A stretch of DNA of 46,319 bases from Bacillota bacterium (GTDB taxonomy: Bacteria > Bacillota > Sulfobacillia > JAMCWA01): positions 1 to 46,319 of the forward strand of contig JAMCWA010000086.1 of the NCBI GenBank assembly GCA_023475165.1. The letters run 5' to 3'. The notes beneath the pieces are model-generated. The model did no database searches and was not told where the DNA came from. It saw only the letters and a program-made list of their open reading frames with translations. Positions 42,453-46,319 of the stretch are shown here, piece by piece. A program made the position numbers and the translations under genes. Position 1 is the first letter of the stretch, and every line of letters starts with the position of its first letter.

Positions 42453-43265
42453 TCACTCCTCGCTTAACCTCAAACGGGCGGATCTTAACAATCTGGCCAG
42501 GTATCCAGCCGTTCCGTAAGGAAAAAGCCGGGCCGCGGCGGGCAGCGGTCTTCCCCCGATCAGGGTGGCTCCTCCTTGCAGGAGGTCAGTCAGCAGGGTA
42601 CCGCCGGACTCGGCGGCCAGAAGTTGCTCATGGCTCAAGGCCAGGAGGGCCGGAATCTCGGCCCCCGGGCGCGGTTCTCCCTCCACCCCCCCGAGAAAGG
42701 CCACCCCGAAATAGGGCGTCTGGTGAATTTCCCCAAGCTCATCCTTGAGGTCGATAACCCGTTTCCAGAAAAGAAGGGGGCGGACTTCCTCCATCCAGGC
42801 CACCGGCACGGTCGGGCCGGCTCTGGAGCCCCGGGACGACCTGCCCCCGTCCAGCGCCTGGGCCGGACCGAGCGCGGTAAGAAGGTTCCCGCTCGGAAGA
42901 ACACCCAAAGAACTGTCGCGATCCATCTCCAGAGCGGTGCGCTCTCCCAATTCCTGTGTTTGCACGAGCCTGATGGGTTGTGGGTCCTCGGCCTCCACCA
43001 TAAGGTAGGTTCTCCTGGAATCCCGTAACCTGACCTGGCAGTTGGCCTCCTCCCCAACCTCCCGGCGCAGGGTGGCCAGCAGGCTTTCCCCCGGTTCCTG
43101 CCGGCCACCCAGGCCCCAAAAAGAGACTAACGTCTCTGAACCACGGGAGGCCCAGTATTTCTCGGAGCCGACCGCGAAGAGCAGCCGGTTCTGCCAGAAA
43201 AGAATAGCCCCCGAGCTGAAGAGACTCCCCGGATAAGCTATTTCCCGCCAATGTAACCAAGCCAT
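42453..43265 (-). CDS. Nudix-domain hydrolase with C-terminal extension
   Basis: A 270-residue protein whose N-terminal third is a Nudix fold. The Nudix box runs GGRQEPGESLLATLRREVGEEAN, matching G-x5-E-x7-REUxEE with Asn in place of the last Gly. The rest (about 110-270) is Pro/Gly/Ala/Leu-rich with no recognised domain. The ATG at 43265 follows TTGGAGGTTTTCGGC. It may hydrolyse a nucleoside diphosphate derivative; the substrate is unknown. Confidence 0.8.
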   Translation of the reverse strand: MAWLHWREIAYPGSLFSSGAILFWQNRLLFAVGSEKYWASRGSETLVSFWGLGGRQEPGESLLATLRREVGEEANCQVRLRDSRRTYLMVEAEDPQPIRLVQTQELGERTALEMDRDSSLGVLPSGNLLTALGPAQALDGGRSSRGSRAGPTVPVAWMEEVRPLLFWKRVIDLKDELGEIHQTPYFGVAFLGGVEGEPRPGAEIPALLALSHEQLLAAESGGTLLTDLLQGGATLIGGRPLPAAARLFPYGTAGYLARLLRSARLRLSEE

Positions 43266-44055
<790 letters not shown>

Positions 44056-44133
44056 CCTTTCCTTGTCGGTCCCGGGCTGGCGGTCTTGCCGGCTGGAGGA
44101 AGCGTTGGGAAACGTGAATGTGTGATAAGAGAG

Positions 44134-44165
44134 GGTTGCCCCACGGCAGCCTTTTCTTTTTCCCT
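44134..44165 (+). terminator. Terminator of the ferredoxin gene
   Basis: GGTTGCC-CCAC-GGCAGCC stem (one G-T pair) followed by TTTTCTTTTT on the plus strand, 78 bp after the ferredoxin stop. Confidence 0.75.
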
Positions 44166-44202
44166 TTCCTGGCTGGTCCGGCTTATAATCTTCGCCGCCC
44201 TC

Positions 44203-44231
44203 TTGACAAAGGCCGAAACCGGGTCTATTAT
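44203..44231 (+). promoter_or_regulatory. Consensus sigma-A promoter of the DUF134 gene
   Basis: TTGACA (44203-44208), a 17-base spacer and TATTAT (44226-44231), about 40 bp upstream of the DUF134 start codon. A second TATAAT-like box follows at 44237. Confidence 0.75.
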
Positions 44232-44269
44232 TAGTCTATAATGAGCATATGCCCACTAAGGAGGCGCTT

Positions 44270-44947
44270 ATGTCACCCAGGCACCGCAAACTTCGTATGA
44301 TTGGACATCACCCAGGGTTCCTACGCTTTCAACCCACCGGGGACATCATCTCCCCGCAGGCAATAAACCTGACGGTGGAAGAACTGGAAGCCATCCGGCT
44401 CAAGGACTTGGAGGCCCTGGATCAGGAGGAGGCCGCCCAGAGGATGGGTATCTCCCGTTCTACCTTTCAAAGGGTCCTTTATTCCGCCCGGAGCAAGCTT
44501 GCCGAAGCCCTGGTGGAAGGCAAGGAGATTCTGGTGAAAGGAGGGACATACCAAGTGGCCATGAGAGAGTTCACTTGTGACCATTGCGGTCATACCTGGC
44601 CGGTCCCCTTCGGAGCCGGCGGAGCTGGCCGAGACATGACCTGCCCGCAGTGTGGCAGCTCTCATCCGCACCGCGCCGATCTGGGTGGGCACGGTCAAGG
44701 ATCCGGCCTACACGGAGAAAGGGCAGGCCTATCCGGGACAGCCTCAGGTCCGGGTCATCACTGTCGTCACGGCCATCCTGCTCATCCGGGTAGCAGCTCC
44801 CTTGACGACGCCCAGGGCGGTCCTGGTTTGGAGTCTTCCCCTGATGAGGGAAAAGGCCGCGGATTCGGCCCTGGCAACCCTGCTGCCCATGATGCTGCGC
44901 CAGGACCTGGCTTCGCACGCCGTGGTGGGCGGCACCACAAAGGATGA
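44270..44947 (+). CDS. DUF134-family predicted DNA-binding protein with Gly/His-rich tail
   Basis: A 225-residue protein. The N-terminal DUF134 domain (about 1-95) includes PGFLRFQPTGD and the sigma-like helix-turn-helix LDQEEAAQRMGISRSTFQRVLYSARSKLAEAL. A zinc-ribbon-like pair CDHC (103-106) and CPQC (125-128) follows. The last 90 residues are Gly/His/Pro/Ser-rich and low in complexity. The start is the ATG at 44270 behind AAGGAGGCGCTT, not the earlier in-frame one. Function of the family is not established; several members sit near redox or metal-cofactor genes. The role of the tail is unknown, and a frameshift after CPQC cannot be ruled out. Confidence 0.82.
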   Translation: MSPRHRKLRMIGHHPGFLRFQPTGDIISPQAINLTVEELEAIRLKDLEALDQEEAAQRMGISRSTFQRVLYSARSKLAEALVEGKEILVKGGTYQVAMREFTCDHCGHTWPVPFGAGGAGRDMTCPQCGSSHPHRADLGGHGQGSGLHGERAGLSGTASGPGHHCRHGHPAHPGSSSLDDAQGGPGLESSPDEGKGRGFGPGNPAAHDAAPGPGFARRGGRHHKG

Positions 44948-45082
44948 ACCCAGCGAGACATATCGTGGAGCCCTTCGCGATCCCAGCCAGCCGGCGGCGA
45001 GACGCAGAGATCAGCCTGGGCGTTATTGGCGATAGCGCACCGTGATTGTATGAGTAACCTGTCGCCCCCCCTTAATCATGAT

Positions 45083-46285
45083 TCAGCCCCGAGAAGGCGA
45101 TTCCGCAGAGAAAAGCAGCCTCCCGCCGACCACCGTCAGGGCTACCTGGAAATCGTCATCCAGAACCGTCACATCGGCATCTTTGCCCGGTTCCAGGGAG
45201 CCCTTTCTCCCCTCCAGGCCCAAAACCCGGGCGGGATTTCGGGAAGCCAGCCCAACGGCCTCCGGAAGGGACAGACCAGTCCACTTCAAGACGTGGCGTA
45301 GGGCAACATTCATGGTCAGGGTGCTCCCGGCCAGGTTCCCTGCCGCCAACCGCGCCTCCTTCCCCTGGACGCGAATTTCCAAGCCCCCCAACTGGTACCG
45401 GCCATCAGGCAGGCCGGTGGCGCTAATGGAATCCGTCACCAAAAGGACGCGCTCCGGCCCTTTTACCCTGATCAGAAAAGCGACAATGTCCGGATCAACG
45501 TGTACCCCGTCGGCAATGATCTCGGTATTGAGCCGGTCTAAGGCCAGGGCGGCGGCGGCCACTCCGGGTTGGCGATGGTGAAACCCGCTCATGCCATTGA
45601 AGGTGTGGGTAATGTGAGTAAGCCCCAGGCCTAATGCCTCCTCCACCTGCCGGTAGGTAGCCGCCGAGTGACCTGCGGATACGGCGACCCCCCTCCCCCT
45701 GAGGAAAGAGATGGCCGCAAAGGCTCCGGGTAACTCCGGGGCGATAGTCACTAACTTGGTAATCCCGGGAAAGGACTCCAGGTACCTTTGCAGTTCCGCC
45801 AAATCCGGGTCCCGTAACCATCGGCCATTCTGGGCCCCCTTGAAGGCGGCACTGAGGAAAGGTCCTTCCAGGTGGACCCCAAGAAGGCGGGCGCCGCTTT
45901 CCCCGGGCAGGCTCCGCACCCATTGATGAACGACACTCAAGATCCTCTCCAGATCCCCGGCCGGTGCCGTCAGGGTGGTGGCCAGAAAGCCCGTCGTTCC
46001 TTGGCTGGCACAATGACGGGCGATGGTCTCCAAGGCCTGCGGGGTACCATCCATAACATCGGCACCCGCCCCTCCGTGTATGTGCAAATCGACGAAGCCC
46101 GGGCAGATGAGTTTACCCCGGCAATCGATCTCCTGGAGAGAAGCGGGCAGGCCCGGATCAATAAGGTCGGCCACCTGATCGAGCTGTCCTACGCCTTTAA
46201 TTAGACCTCGGTCCAGGAGGACAGCCCCTCTTTCCATTATCCGGTCAGGTAAGACCACCCGACCGTTGTGCAAAAGCAAACTCAA
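45083..46285 (-). CDS. nagA: N-acetylglucosamine-6-phosphate deacetylase
   Basis: NagA removes acetate from GlcNAc-6-phosphate, giving glucosamine-6-phosphate. The amidohydrolase motif DLHIHGGAGADVMDG (His68, His70), HLEGPFLS, SAGHSAATY, THTFNGMSG and the catalytic Asp in LVTDSISATG are all present. Length, 400 residues, is normal. The TTG start follows AGGGGGG. Its operon continues beyond the right edge. It links functionally to glmM in recycling amino sugars, although they are 43 kb apart. Confidence 0.95.
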   Translation of the reverse strand: MSLLLHNGRVVLPDRIMERGAVLLDRGLIKGVGQLDQVADLIDPGLPASLQEIDCRGKLICPGFVDLHIHGGAGADVMDGTPQALETIARHCASQGTTGFLATTLTAPAGDLERILSVVHQWVRSLPGESGARLLGVHLEGPFLSAAFKGAQNGRWLRDPDLAELQRYLESFPGITKLVTIAPELPGAFAAISFLRGRGVAVSAGHSAATYRQVEEALGLGLTHITHTFNGMSGFHHRQPGVAAAALALDRLNTEIIADGVHVDPDIVAFLIRVKGPERVLLVTDSISATGLPDGRYQLGGLEIRVQGKEARLAAGNLAGSTLTMNVALRHVLKWTGLSLPEAVGLASRNPARVLGLEGRKGSLEPGKDADVTVLDDDFQVALTVVGGRLLFSAESPSRG

Positions 46286-46319
46286 GGAAAAGCCCCCCCT
46301 GGTGCCTTACGTTGATTTC

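Overview
The window looks like a chromosomal segment of a moderately GC-rich, anaerobic, spore-forming Firmicute of the Moorellaceae/Peptococcaceae type. This is inferred from gene content: the cdaA-cdaR-glmM order, Rex, the rapZ-yvcK-whiA block, GerMN/Gmad2 and SLH domains, a small ferredoxin and a DUF134 protein, together with frequent TTG/GTG starts behind strong Shine-Dalgarno (SD) sequences. No rRNA, tRNA, CRISPR array, phage or intact transposase was seen. Nearly all genes read on the minus strand; the exceptions are the YerB-like lipoprotein, the TetR regulator, a Uma2 remnant, the ferredoxin and the DUF134 gene.

Region 1 (1-20.8 kb) is housekeeping and envelope. On the minus strand come hepT-like prenyl synthase, rex with its own terminator, then cdaA-cdaR-glmM (c-di-AMP synthesis coupled to glucosamine-1-phosphate synthesis). 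Next are a small membrane protein, a YerB/DUF3048 lipoprotein, a polysaccharide deacetylase, the rapZ-yvcK-whiA block with a PHP phosphoesterase upstream, an NfeD-flotillin-PspA membrane-stress operon behind a good promoter, an unusual GerMN-SLH3-Gmad2 envelope protein, and a lipid kinase.

Region 2 (20.9-29.5 kb) is one leftward operon: IclR regulator, isocitrate-lyase/PEP-mutase-family lyase, TctC-TctB-TctA tricarboxylate transporter, LeuC/LeuD-type hydro-lyase subunits and isocitrate dehydrogenase. It reads as an uptake-plus-catabolism unit for a di- or tricarboxylate. Citrate/isocitrate and 2,3-dimethylmalate are the two main alternatives.

Region 3 (29.5-41.9 kb) is a second leftward operon, divergent from a TetR-family regulator and ended by a hairpin terminator. 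It holds two AMP-forming acyl-CoA ligases, an iron-sulfur flavoprotein, a KASIII-fold enzyme with an altered catalytic triad, a complete Liv-type ABC importer, an alpha/beta hydrolase and an SDR dehydrogenase. It has no beta-oxidation enzymes and I do not recognise it as a described pathway, so it is the best candidate for a new system here.

Region 4 (41.9-46.3 kb) holds a broken Uma2 gene, a Nudix protein, a repeat-bearing gene-poor stretch, a ferredoxin, a DUF134 regulator with a textbook promoter, and nagA.

Two single-base frameshifts are visible (glmM near 731 and the 3' end of icd near 21090). Each could be an assembly error or a real mutation. Several families of short interspersed or tandem repeats sit in the intergenic gaps.
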